64,000 nt of DNA from Planctomycetota bacterium (GCA_016178505.1 JACOTG010000307.1:48216-112215); one strand, 5' to 3'; counted from the stretch's first letter, positions 20,616-30,129 are shown. Program-made: numbers and translations. The notes: generated by a model from the sequence alone, not told the origin.

Positions 20616-20669
20616 CGACCGCTCGAGAGATCTAGCTGCGCATGAAGTTCGGGGAAACAGGGAGGGTCG

Positions 20670-22181
20670 ATGTCGGCGAAGGAAACCGTCTTCGTCGTTG
20701 ACGACGACGAGAGCGCCCGCGAATTGCTCGTTCGTCGCCTCGAGCGCGAGGGGTTCGACGTCGTGGCCGCCGCGGACGGGCTGCAAGCCCTGGATGCGGC
20801 GGAAGAGACGACTCCGCAGCTCGTCATCCTCGACATCGGCATGCCGACGATGGACGGACACGAGACGGTGCGGCGGCTGCGCGCCGATGCCCGAACGGCG
20901 CTGGTTCCCGTCCTCTTCTTGACGTGCCGCAGCGATCCGGACGAGAAAATCGCCGGGTTCCAATCGGGCGCGGACGACTACGTCGTGAAGCCGTACGACG
21001 GTCGAGAGTTGATGGCGCGCGTTCGCGCGATCCTCGACCGAAATCGAAAGCTGCGTGCCCTCTCTCCAACCAATCACGACGTCGACCAACAGAAGCTCGA
21101 ATGTCTGAAGCACGTCGTCACGCTTCCGCGCGAGACTCTTGCGCCGTCGGTCGATTCGACGTCGCCGTTCGGCCATCGCTGGGGCGCAGCTGACTCGCCG
21201 TTTCCCGCGGATCCGGAACGCCAGATCGCGTTTCTCGAGGATCTCGTCTCGGCCGGCTGCCTGCAGCCCGAGTTCTTCGACACGATTCACCTCTGCAAAT
21301 CGTGCCGTCGCTACAACCTCAACTTCCGTGAGGTTTGCCCGGTGTGCGGATCGCCCGACATCGAGGTAGCCGATCTCATCCATCACTTCCGCTGCGCGTT
21401 CGTGGCGCCGGTCTCGCGCTTCTTGAGCGGCACGCGCTACGTCTGCCCGAAGTGCGATCGAGAGCTCCGCCACATCGGAGTCGACTACGAGAAGCCGTCG
21501 CAGAGCTTCGCCTGCCGGCCGTGCGGCGCGGCGTTCCGGGAGCCGGAGGTCGCTTGTGCGTGTCTCGCCTGCGGCGCAAAGGCGCTTGCCACCGAAGAAC
21601 GCGTCGAGCGGCTGTACGCGTATCGACTCACGGCGAAAGGTCGTCTTGCCGCCGAGAGCGGCCACCTCTACGACGTCGATTTCGCGAGACTCATGGAAGA
21701 TGGATCGCTCGAAGTGCTCGGGGCGGCGAGCCTACAGCCCACGCTTCAGGCGGAGGTCGCGCGATCGCGCCGATTCGGGCGCCCCCTGTCGCTCCTCGTG
21801 GTGACGCTCGAGGGCGTGGAGGAACAGATCGCCGCGGAAGGTCGGCTCGCCGTCGCGACTCGAATGCGGGAAACGGCGCAGGTTCTTCGAGGCGCGATCC
21901 GCGAAACGGACGTGCCGTGTCGGTTCGGCGAGCACGGGCTCGCGTGCATCCTCCCAGAGACGACGGAGGCGGCGGCGGACACGATCGCGACCACGTTGCG
22001 CGAACGACTGGCAAGCGATGGCGCAGGCGAAGTCCCGGTCGCCGTGTCCATCGCGGTCGCGGGCCTGGACACGACGACCGAAACCGAGGACGGGCTCCTC
22101 GGGCTGGCGATCGCACGCCTTGAAGAGGAACGCCGACGGGTGTTGGCCGATGGGAGCGAGGTCGGTGGAATCGATCGATGA
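20670..22181 (+). CDS. Response regulator: REC + Cys-rich TackOD1-like domain + degenerate GGDEF-like domain
   Basis: VFVVDDDESARELL, VILDIGMPTMDG, VVKPYDGREL; CKSCRRYNLNF..CPVCGS..HHFRCAF..CPKCDRELRHIGVDYEKP; FGEHG where GGDEF expected. Confidence 0.75.
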   Translation: MSAKETVFVVDDDESARELLVRRLEREGFDVVAAADGLQALDAAEETTPQLVILDIGMPTMDGHETVRRLRADARTALVPVLFLTCRSDPDEKIAGFQSGADDYVVKPYDGRELMARVRAILDRNRKLRALSPTNHDVDQQKLECLKHVVTLPRETLAPSVDSTSPFGHRWGAADSPFPADPERQIAFLEDLVSAGCLQPEFFDTIHLCKSCRRYNLNFREVCPVCGSPDIEVADLIHHFRCAFVAPVSRFLSGTRYVCPKCDRELRHIGVDYEKPSQSFACRPCGAAFREPEVACACLACGAKALATEERVERLYAYRLTAKGRLAAESGHLYDVDFARLMEDGSLEVLGAASLQPTLQAEVARSRRFGRPLSLLVVTLEGVEEQIAAEGRLAVATRMRETAQVLRGAIRETDVPCRFGEHGLACILPETTEAAADTIATTLRERLASDGAGEVPVAVSIAVAGLDTTTETEDGLLGLAIARLEEERRRVLADGSEVGGIDR

Positions 22182-23454
22182 CTTCTTGAAGCTGATCAGC
22201 GGCACCTCCGATCGACTGGCGAGCTTGCCGCTCGACCAGATCGTGCGGATGCTCTGGTTCTGCTTTTTCCTCGACCTCCCACGCTACGTGATTCCGAACA
22301 CGGTCATCTTCCTCCGCGAGTTGCTTGGAATGCGCGGTCGCATTCCGTGGCCGCCCGACGGTCCGAACCAGCCGATGGTCACCGTTCTCATCCCCGCCTA
22401 CAACGAAGGCGAGACGATCGCGCGCACCGTCCGATCGATTCGCGAGAGCAACTACTCCAACATCGAGATCATCATCGTCGACGACGGCTCGACCGATTGC
22501 ACGCCCGCGGTCGGACGCGCGGTGGAGAGCAGTGGGCACGCGCGGTTCTTCCGCAAAGAGGAGCGCTGCGGAAAAGCTTCGTGCCTGAACCTCGCGCTCG
22601 AGATGGCGCGCGGCGAGTTCATCGTCTGCATCGATGCGGACTCGTCGCTAGACCGCGACGCGATTCGCAAGATCCTCGTTCCGTTTCAAGATCCGAACGT
22701 GGGAGCCGTGTCCGGTTGCGTCAAGGTTCGCAATCGCGACGAAAACCTCCTCACGCGATTGCAGGCTTGCGAGTACCTGGTTTCGATCGCGCTCGGCCGG
22801 CGATTCCTCGGTTGGATCGGATTCCTCACCATCGTCTCGGGCGCGTTCGGCTGCTTTCGTCGATCGACCTTGAGCGAATGCGGCGCATGGGATCCCGGCA
22901 TCGGCGACGACTCGAACGTCACGCTGAAAACCCGCAAGCTCGGACAGTGGGTTGCTTTTGCGCCCAATGCCGTGGCGATGACCGACGCGCCGACGACATT
23001 GGCGAAGTTCTTTCGTCAGCGTCGCCGGTGGAGTCGCAGCTACCTTCGAAACCGTCTGCGCAAGCACCGCGATCTCTTCAATCTGCGCGTCTACGGCCTC
23101 CGCAGCTTCTTTGCGCTGACCGAGGGTCTGCTCTATACCGCCGTGTTGCTGCTCGGGTTCATCGTCTATTTGGCGTTCAACATCATTTACCGTCCGGGTG
23201 ACTTGCCGCTGATCGCCGTTCTCGCGTTCATCGTCTACTCGTTCGTCTCGTGTTCGAGCGTGGCGATCGCGATCTTTCTCTCGGAACGTCGAGCCGAGGA
23301 ATGGCATCTCCTTTTCGCCGCGCCATTCCTCGTCTTCTATCGACTCATCCTCAAGGCCGCACGGGTCGTCGCCTTCTCGCAGGAGATCTTCGTGCAGCGC
23401 GCCCGCGATCCGTTCTATCCGGACAAGGTCGCGCGGGAGATGCCGGTGTGGTAA
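22165..23454 (+). CDS. Processive family-2 glycosyltransferase (cellulose/PNAG synthase-like)
   Basis: VTVLIPAYNEGETI, VDDGST, CIDADSS, GDDSN, QRRRW motifs and flanking TM helices; GTG start inferred (ATG 22150 alternative). Confidence 0.85.
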   Translation: MESIDDFLKLISGTSDRLASLPLDQIVRMLWFCFFLDLPRYVIPNTVIFLRELLGMRGRIPWPPDGPNQPMVTVLIPAYNEGETIARTVRSIRESNYSNIEIIIVDDGSTDCTPAVGRAVESSGHARFFRKEERCGKASCLNLALEMARGEFIVCIDADSSLDRDAIRKILVPFQDPNVGAVSGCVKVRNRDENLLTRLQACEYLVSIALGRRFLGWIGFLTIVSGAFGCFRRSTLSECGAWDPGIGDDSNVTLKTRKLGQWVAFAPNAVAMTDAPTTLAKFFRQRRRWSRSYLRNRLRKHRDLFNLRVYGLRSFFALTEGLLYTAVLLLGFIVYLAFNIIYRPGDLPLIAVLAFIVYSFVSCSSVAIAIFLSERRAEEWHLLFAAPFLVFYRLILKAARVVAFSQEIFVQRARDPFYPDKVAREMPVW

Positions 23455-25592
23455 CGGCACATCCACTCGCCGCGTTCTTCGTGGTCGCAGCCTGCCTCGC
23501 GCTTCGGCTCGACAGCGACCCGGCGTGCCGGCCCCAGGCGGCGTCGTCGATCGGTCCTGACGATTGCCTTGCGTCCGCACGCGAGCGGAACCCAGACTGC
23601 ATCGTCGCGCGTGAGGAAGTCGAGAGGGCACGGGCGTCTCTCGAGGAGGCCGAGCACAAGAACTACCCGCACCTCGTACTGAATTCGCGGTACGTCACCG
23701 GCGGCGGCGGACTCCTCGATGCTCAAAGCGGGCTCGGCACGTTCGGTTCTCGGTTCTCGTCGAGCCTCTATCTCGAACAGGGCTTCCTGAGGAGCTGGCG
23801 CGATCGCACCCTGTCGATCGAATTCGCGGCGCAGTCCGTCCCCGAGGCGCAGGCGATGTGCGCCGAGGTCGAACACTCCGCTCTGTGTGACGTTCTCGCT
23901 GCATACGTGAACGCGATCGAATTCGAGGAGCGCGCAGGCGACGCCGAGGCGATGCTGGCGTCGCTCCGCGCGTCCGAAGGGCCGCTGAGGGATGCCGTCG
24001 ATCGCGGCGCCGCGCTCGAGCGCGATCTCGTGCGCCTTCGCGAATCGATCGCGGCCGCCGAGTCGACGCTCGACACGGCGCGGAACGATGCGGCCGCCGC
24101 GCGAGCCCGACTTGGACGCCTCGCCGGCATCGAGATCGCGGACCCGGTGCGACTGCGACCCGTTACCGCGGCAGCGCCCGACCTCTCGAAAGAAGCCATC
24201 GCCTCAGCGGCGCTCGCAAGCCGCGCGGATCTCGCACGACTCCGCGCACAGATAGCGACCAAGGAAAAAGACCCAGCTCTCGCCGGGAACGCGCTTCCCG
24301 ACGCGGCGCTCGGACTCGGCTACGAGGGTCGGGGCGACTCGACGCCGCTCCAAGAGTCCGGATTCGGCGTACGACTTCGCATCGACTACCCACTCGGCGC
24401 GTCGCACACGGACGACGCTCGTCGCGCGAGAGCGCGCGCAGAACTTCGCCAACTCCACGTGCAGGAGTCGGACCTGGTCCAGCGAATCGGCGACGAGGTC
24501 GCCGATGCGTGGCGCGGCGTCGACGCAGCGAAACGGACGCGCAGCGCGGCTGCGACGGCTCTCGCGGCTCGCGAGGAAGAGCTTCGCGTGCTTCGAGCAC
24601 GGCAAAGCGCACCGAGCCCTCCCTCGCTTCTCGAGCTTGCCGATGCGGCCGCCAAAGCCGAGGACGCGCGATCACGTCTGCGCCTCGCGGAGTTCCCAAC
24701 TCTGCGCGCCATCCTCCGTTTGGTCCAGGCCGCCGGACTTCCGCCAGAACAGGCACTGCGCGACGAGCCGGCACCGAAGTCCAGCGCGGGCGCATCGCCG
24801 CCTCGCCGAGCGATCTGGGCGTGGACGAGCACGTTTTCCGGCGACGGTGCGGACCCGGACCCCGTTCGATTCCTGGACTTCTGCGTCGCCCGCAACGTCG
24901 GAACCGTCTTCCTCTCCCTCGGCGCCGATCCGGCGCGTCCCGAGCTGCCGTTCGATCTGCGCACGCTGGTCTCACAAGCGGCGTCTCGGGGGATCGACGT
25001 CGAGATGCTCGTCGGCGACCCGACGCACCTCGACGGAAAGTCTCGCGCGATCGATGCCGCCGTCGCCGCAGGTGCGCGCCTGGCTGGCGAGGCGGTCGGA
25101 ATTCGCGCACTCCACCTCGACGTCGAACCGCAGGCGCACGACGCGTGGCACAGCGACCGTGAGACCGTCGTGCAGTCGCTCGTCGCCTGCCTTCGCGCGA
25201 CCCGGGAGGCGCTCGCTCGCAACGCACCCACGATGCGCCTGGTCGCCGACCTCTCGCCGGTATTCGCGGAGCGCATGCTGCCCGAGGTCGACGAGGCGGC
25301 GCTCATGATCTACTCGAGCCGCGTTGAGCAAGCGATCCTCACCGCAACGCCGATCCTCGACGCGGCGCAACGCGCCGGAAAGCGCGTCTGGATCGGCGTG
25401 AAGGCGAGCGCGGCGGGCGACTCGACCGACGGCTTCCAGGATCTCGGCGCACTCGAGGATGCGATCCGAAGGATCGAAGCGAAGTTCCGCGATCACCCTG
25501 CGTTTCGAGGCGTGGCGATTCACCACGCACGCTCGTACCGCGAACTCCTTCTAGACGGAAGAGGCCATGCGACTCCGAACGGCGAACGGTAA
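23448..25592 (+). CDS. TolC-like outer membrane efflux protein fused to a C-terminal barrel/glycosidase-like domain
   Basis: Signal-like N-terminus; alpha-helical OEP-type region to ~24790; then AIWAWTSTFSGD...GTVFLSLG...IDVEMLVGD...IRALHLDVEPQAHDAW...WIGVKAS...GVAIHHARSY. Confidence 0.7.
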   Translation: MVTAHPLAAFFVVAACLALRLDSDPACRPQAASSIGPDDCLASARERNPDCIVAREEVERARASLEEAEHKNYPHLVLNSRYVTGGGGLLDAQSGLGTFGSRFSSSLYLEQGFLRSWRDRTLSIEFAAQSVPEAQAMCAEVEHSALCDVLAAYVNAIEFEERAGDAEAMLASLRASEGPLRDAVDRGAALERDLVRLRESIAAAESTLDTARNDAAAARARLGRLAGIEIADPVRLRPVTAAAPDLSKEAIASAALASRADLARLRAQIATKEKDPALAGNALPDAALGLGYEGRGDSTPLQESGFGVRLRIDYPLGASHTDDARRARARAELRQLHVQESDLVQRIGDEVADAWRGVDAAKRTRSAAATALAAREEELRVLRARQSAPSPPSLLELADAAAKAEDARSRLRLAEFPTLRAILRLVQAAGLPPEQALRDEPAPKSSAGASPPRRAIWAWTSTFSGDGADPDPVRFLDFCVARNVGTVFLSLGADPARPELPFDLRTLVSQAASRGIDVEMLVGDPTHLDGKSRAIDAAVAAGARLAGEAVGIRALHLDVEPQAHDAWHSDRETVVQSLVACLRATREALARNAPTMRLVADLSPVFAERMLPEVDEAALMIYSSRVEQAILTATPILDAAQRAGKRVWIGVKASAAGDSTDGFQDLGALEDAIRRIEAKFRDHPAFRGVAIHHARSYRELLLDGRGHATPNGER

Positions 25593-26760
25593 GACTCAAA
25601 ACGTACTCTCCACGGCGAACCCCTACGAGTCGCCCGAGAAGCCGCGCCGCCACGCGGTCGCACAGATCGTCACCGTGGGTGTCGTGCTTCTCATCGCCGC
25701 GGTGTTCGCCGGCCGGTATCTCCGTCGAATCTGGATCATCGACTCGCTCGCCGTCGTCGATGCCGCGCGCATCGAGATTGCCGCGCCCCTGTCGGGCCGC
25801 CTCTCGGCGGTGTTCGTCAAAGAGAATCAACGAGTCCGCCCCGGAGATCTCGTCGCGCGATTCTCGGATCCGAGCCTCGAGGCCGAGCGCCGCGCCGCGG
25901 ACTCTGCCATCGCCATGGCGCGGAGTCGACTCGACATCGCGCTTCGCAACGAACCGGCGCCCGTCGTCTCCCCGGCCGAGATCGCCGCGGCGCGCGCGCA
26001 GGTCGACGAATGCGACGTCGCGATTCGCGCTGCGATGAACGACGAAGCCGCCGCACAAGCCTCGCTGGAGAGCGCCATGAGTCGGCGCCGGCGCATCGAG
26101 TCGCTCGTTCTCGACAAGGCGGCGACGGTTTCGGAAGTGGACCCGGCGGCACGCGACGAAGCGGCGGCGCGAACCGCGGTCGTCTCCGCGAAGGGAGAGG
26201 TGGAGCGACTCTTGGCGAAACGGAAGGGTTCGCTCGCGGCGATTGCGGCCCTCGAGGACAAGGCCACTGGACCCGTGTTCAAGGAGGCGTTGCGACGTCG
26301 GGACACCGAGATCGCGGAATGCCGGCGCCTCATCAGCGAAGCCGAGGAAGCTCGGCATCGCGTCGACGTTCGATTGGCCGAATTGGAAGTTCGGGCTGAA
26401 CGAAATGGGATCGTGGTGAACCCTCCGCGGCATCCGGGCGAAGTCCTCGCAGCAGGCGAGCCCATCGTCACCCTGCGCGATCTCGTCGATCCCTGGGTCG
26501 ATCTCTACGTTCGAGTCGATCGTGCGTCGATCGTCTTCCCCGGAAGCAAGGTCGACCTCACGGCCAAGGGATTCGGATCGATTCGCGGGGTCGTCGACAG
26601 CTTCTATCCCGACGTCGACGTCCTTCCGTCGCCGCTCCGAAACCCGGATCGACCGCAAGACCGCTACGCCCGCGCGAAGCTCCGCATCGACGGTGGAAAT
26701 GTCCTGGGTCTCTCTCCAGGGCAGGTCCTCCAGGCAAAGGTGATTCGCGCCGAGCACTGA
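25567..26760 (+). CDS. HlyD family periplasmic adaptor
   Basis: N-terminal TM, AARIEIAAPLSGRLSAVFVKENQRVRPGDLVARFSD, coiled coil, LRDLVDPWVDLYVRVD. Confidence 0.85.
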   Translation: MRLRTANGKTQNVLSTANPYESPEKPRRHAVAQIVTVGVVLLIAAVFAGRYLRRIWIIDSLAVVDAARIEIAAPLSGRLSAVFVKENQRVRPGDLVARFSDPSLEAERRAADSAIAMARSRLDIALRNEPAPVVSPAEIAAARAQVDECDVAIRAAMNDEAAAQASLESAMSRRRRIESLVLDKAATVSEVDPAARDEAAARTAVVSAKGEVERLLAKRKGSLAAIAALEDKATGPVFKEALRRRDTEIAECRRLISEAEEARHRVDVRLAELEVRAERNGIVVNPPRHPGEVLAAGEPIVTLRDLVDPWVDLYVRVDRASIVFPGSKVDLTAKGFGSIRGVVDSFYPDVDVLPSPLRNPDRPQDRYARAKLRIDGGNVLGLSPGQVLQAKVIRAEH

Positions 26761-26817
26761 GGGACGGCTCTCCAGATTCTGCAATCCCTCCCGGCTTCGT
26801 CCGAATCCTCGCGCTCG

Positions 26818-26846
26818 TTGACGGCACCGAAGTGCCGCACGATAAT
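26818..26846 (+). promoter_or_regulatory. Sigma70-like promoter
   Basis: TTGACG-N17-GATAAT upstream of 26879. Confidence 0.55.
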
Positions 26847-26878
26847 CCCAACATCTCTGCAATCGGAGATTTCGAATC

Positions 26879-27763
26879 GTGAGCCCAACTCCCGACACCG
26901 TCACTACCCGTGACCGCAAGCTGATCCTCGCCGCGTGCGTGCTCGTTGCGCGAGCCGACGGCGGACTCGCGGAATCCGAGCGCGCCGAACTCGAGCGTCT
27001 GGCGACGGCGTGGTTCCCCGACGAAGACGCGGTGCTCGCCGTCGAAAAGCTGTGTCACCACGAACTCTCACCGGATGAGATCGTTGCTGGACTCTCGGGA
27101 GGCGCCGCTCGGGAATCGCTTTGGATGTGCTTGTCGACGATCTCGGCGATCGATGCCAATGTGCCAGCGCCCGAGCAGGCGGTGATCGACCGATTCTCGA
27201 AGCTCCTCGATCGAGGCGCCGGCCGCGCCGGAGATCGATCCGATGGCCCCGGTCCGGCGGCACGGCAAGGGGAATCACGCGAGCAAGCCGCCGAGCGTAC
27301 CGTACTTTGGTTCTCGGTCTACTCCGCCGTCGTCGGCGCGATGCCGCAGCCGTTCTTCTCCGATTTCTCACTCATACTCCCGGCGCAGATCTGGATGCTC
27401 CGGCGAATCGGCGCACACTACGACGTCGCTTTCGACAGCAAGATGATCGCCGAGTTCGCAGGGATCGCCATGCTCTCCGCCGGAGCCGAAACGCTTCGCC
27501 ATGCGCTCTCGCGCTTCGTGCCGATTCTCCCTCGCGCCGCAACGGAGGCCGCTTCGCAGTTCGCTGTCACGTATGGGCTCGGCCGTCTCGCGATCGCGTA
27601 CTTCGACGGAGGACGCAAGGTCGACGCCGAGGTCCTCCGGCGCGTCTACGCCGATGCACGGCGGCGCGGCGCCGAGATCTACTCGCGATTCGCGACCATG
27701 TTCGCTGGACGCAGTGAGAAGGACGTCGACGGAATCGTAAGCGACATCTTGCGCGGCACCTAG
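26879..27763 (+). CDS. TerB-like N-terminal + DUF697-like domain protein
   Basis: LILAACVLVARADGGLAESERAELERLA; C-terminal FSLILPAQIWMLRRIGAHYDV...FVPILPRAATEAASQFAVTYGLGRLAIAYFDGG. Confidence 0.6.
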   Translation: MSPTPDTVTTRDRKLILAACVLVARADGGLAESERAELERLATAWFPDEDAVLAVEKLCHHELSPDEIVAGLSGGAARESLWMCLSTISAIDANVPAPEQAVIDRFSKLLDRGAGRAGDRSDGPGPAARQGESREQAAERTVLWFSVYSAVVGAMPQPFFSDFSLILPAQIWMLRRIGAHYDVAFDSKMIAEFAGIAMLSAGAETLRHALSRFVPILPRAATEAASQFAVTYGLGRLAIAYFDGGRKVDAEVLRRVYADARRRGAEIYSRFATMFAGRSEKDVDGIVSDILRGT

Positions 27764-27784
27764 GCGAGCGCTCGCAGGGTCGGC

Positions 27785-27813
27785 TTGAGCGACCTCCTTC
27801 GGCACCGTAGAAT
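27785..27813 (+). promoter_or_regulatory. Sigma70-like promoter of baeRF-like gene
   Basis: TTGAGC-N17-TAGAAT; SD aaggagg before GTG 27866. Confidence 0.5.
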
Positions 27814-27865
27814 CCATCGTGCATTCCGACCCACCAACCGAGTGAACTGCCGAAGGAGGCTTCAC

Positions 27866-29011
27866 GTGATCACGCGCGCACAAATCGACGAGCTGGCCGA
27901 CCACAAGCCCGGTGCCTATCCCGTTACGTCTGTGTACCTCGACACCGACTCGCGCCGACACACAGGCGGCGAGTACTCGAAGGTCTTGGAGAGCCTGCTC
28001 ATCGCAAAGAAAGTCGAGGTCGAACAGTCCGAATACTCCAAGGACCAGCAGCGGTGGATCCTGCAGGACTTCGCGAAGATTCAGGAGTTCGTCACGTCCA
28101 AGTCCCGAAATGAAACCCGACGCGGACTCGCCGTTTTCTCGTCGGCTGCGGCTGGATTGTGGCAAGCGTTGCCGTTGCCTCGCGCGATCCCCACTCAAGT
28201 CATCGTCGACGACGTGCCGTACGCACGTCCGCTGCTCGTTCTGTTCGACGAGTTCGAGCGATTCTGCGCCGTCGTCGTCGATCGGCGGCGCGGCCGAATC
28301 TTCGACATTTTCATGGGTGAGATCCAAGAGATCGGAGACATCGAGGACGACGTTCCGAAGAAGACCCGCGGGACCGGACACTTGTTGAAAGCGGAAACGG
28401 CGGTCACGCGCCACATCGGGGAGCAGTGGCGTGCGCACTACAAGAATGTCGCGGACTACGCCCTGTCGGCATTTCGCCGCCAGCCGTTCGATCGACTCGT
28501 GGTCGGCGGACCGGCGTCCGATCTCTCCGACTTCGAGAAGACGCTGCACTCGAGCCTTCAACAAAAGATCGCGGGCCGCATCAGCGTGCAAGTCGGAGTC
28601 GAATCGACCCCCGCCGAAGTGCTCCGACAGACACGGGAAATCGAGCAGGCGCTCGCTCGCGATCGCGAGTTCCGGCTCATCGAATCGCTCCTCACGCAGG
28701 CGCACTCCGGCAAACTGGGAACCGTGGGCCTTGCCGATTCGCTGAAGGCGCTCCGCGGAGGTCAGGTTCACACGCTCGTGTTGAAGGACGGATTGCGCGT
28801 CGAAGGCGTTTTCTGTTCGTCGTGCCGATTCATCGGCCTCGGCGAACGAGAATGCCCGACGTGCTCGAAACCGACGCGGACGACGAGCGACGTCGTCGAT
28901 CTTGCCGTCGCGGAGGCCATGCTCCAGGGCTGCGAAGTGCGGCACGTTTTCGAGGCGAGCGCGCTCGACTCGGTCGGGTCCGTCGGGGCACTCCTCCGGT
29001 TTCGAGCATGA
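27866..29011 (+). CDS. Bacterial eRF1/aRF1-like (baeRF family) protein
   Basis: PVTSVYLDTDSRR...GLAVFSS...PYARPLLVLFDEFERFCAVVVDRRRGRIFDIFMGEI...; C-terminal CSSCRFIGLGERECPTC. Confidence 0.7.
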   Translation: MITRAQIDELADHKPGAYPVTSVYLDTDSRRHTGGEYSKVLESLLIAKKVEVEQSEYSKDQQRWILQDFAKIQEFVTSKSRNETRRGLAVFSSAAAGLWQALPLPRAIPTQVIVDDVPYARPLLVLFDEFERFCAVVVDRRRGRIFDIFMGEIQEIGDIEDDVPKKTRGTGHLLKAETAVTRHIGEQWRAHYKNVADYALSAFRRQPFDRLVVGGPASDLSDFEKTLHSSLQQKIAGRISVQVGVESTPAEVLRQTREIEQALARDREFRLIESLLTQAHSGKLGTVGLADSLKALRGGQVHTLVLKDGLRVEGVFCSSCRFIGLGERECPTCSKPTRTTSDVVDLAVAEAMLQGCEVRHVFEASALDSVGSVGALLRFRA

Positions 29012-29116
29012 AGTTCGGGGGCCAGGCAGCCTGAACATCGGGCATCTCCGAGGTCGGTACAGGGTCGTTTCGAAGCGGGACGCCCGTCGTTAATGGTTAA
29101 TGGGCAAATTTTTGCG

Positions 29117-29145
29117 TTGACCCAAGATTGCACACGTGCTAGTTT
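29117..29145 (+). promoter_or_regulatory. Sigma70-like promoter
   Basis: TTGACC-N17-TAGTTT. Confidence 0.5.
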
Positions 29146-29196
29146 GCGCCCGGGAATAAGGGCCCTGGACGGGCCCCAGGCTGGATAGGCACACCC

Positions 29197-30129
29197 ATGG
29201 CAGATACTTGGACACGCGACGAGGTCGTGACCTTTCTGTCTAGGACTGTCACCCCGATCCGGGAGTTCGTGCGGAAGCTCGCGTACGTCGATCGAGCGTC
29301 ACCCTCGGATCTGCGTGTTCCGCCCAACGTTCCGGACACTTACGAGGAGAACATTCGAAATCAGGGATTGCCGCCTCTCTGTGATAGCGCCGTCGATGAC
29401 CGGACGGGAGAGCGCGTGTTCTCACTCAAACCCGATGTGAAGAAGTGGGCCATCGAGTTCTTCGAGAGCGAGGCGTCTCTGAGGCTCGTCCCGCCGAGCC
29501 GACCTGCGGAACGCGCGACGGCCGAGCGCGAGCGCGCCCCACAGCCCCAACCGGTTGCCGACGATGGAAACGACGCACGAACTAGAGAGGCCATCGAAGC
29601 CGTCGCCGCGCGCACGTGGACGGAGGACGGCATTCGCCAGTTCCTCGCGAGCGCGACTCCGATCGTCCAAGAGTTCTACCGCGGGCTCGCGGCCGTGGAC
29701 TCGGCTTCCACGACGACGTTGAACGTTCCGCACACCTCGCCGGCGCTGGCCGTGCGAGCTGCGAGCCTCAAGGGAATGCCTGCATTGCATGACGCGCTCG
29801 TCGACCCGACGACCGGAGGCCGAAAGTACCGAATCATCGCAGCAGCCCGTGCAACCGTGTCCACATACTTCGAAACCAACACGCCGCCTCCCCGCCCGGA
29901 GCGCAGTGAGCGCCGCCGTCGCCCGGCTGTCGCCGTTCGGCCGCTGACCGATGTTGCGAGCACAGGGGCGTCCGCTGCTCGAGCGCTCGTGATCCATCTC
30001 GACGTGGACGACAACGAAACGGCTTCGCGGATCTTCGAAGTGATTCGCTACCTCAACAACAAGAATCGCGAAGGTCGCGTGTTCAGCGTCGAAACGGACG
30101 GACGCGAGCTGATCCTGCGGATTCGCTAG
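29197..30129 (+). CDS. Hypothetical protein with tandemly duplicated ~87-aa domain
   Basis: TWTRDEVVTFLSRTVTPIREFVRKLAYVDRAS... and TWTEDGIRQFLASATPIVQEFYRGLAAVDSAS... repeats. Confidence 0.75.
   Translation: MADTWTRDEVVTFLSRTVTPIREFVRKLAYVDRASPSDLRVPPNVPDTYEENIRNQGLPPLCDSAVDDRTGERVFSLKPDVKKWAIEFFESEASLRLVPPSRPAERATAERERAPQPQPVADDGNDARTREAIEAVAARTWTEDGIRQFLASATPIVQEFYRGLAAVDSASTTTLNVPHTSPALAVRAASLKGMPALHDALVDPTTGGRKYRIIAAARATVSTYFETNTPPPRPERSERRRRPAVAVRPLTDVASTGASAARALVIHLDVDDNETASRIFEVIRYLNNKNREGRVFSVETDGRELILRIR

Noticed and set aside
19614-21665. 683-aa minus ORF
   Set aside because: Antisense of secreted protein and REC-TackOD1-like gene; no domain
28741-28790. GGQ tripeptide in the baeRF-like protein (LRGGQVHTLVL) as a release-factor catalytic motif
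   Set aside because: Lies in the C-terminal L30e-like domain, aligning with ALEMGAVETLLI-type sequence rather than the domain-2 GGQ loop
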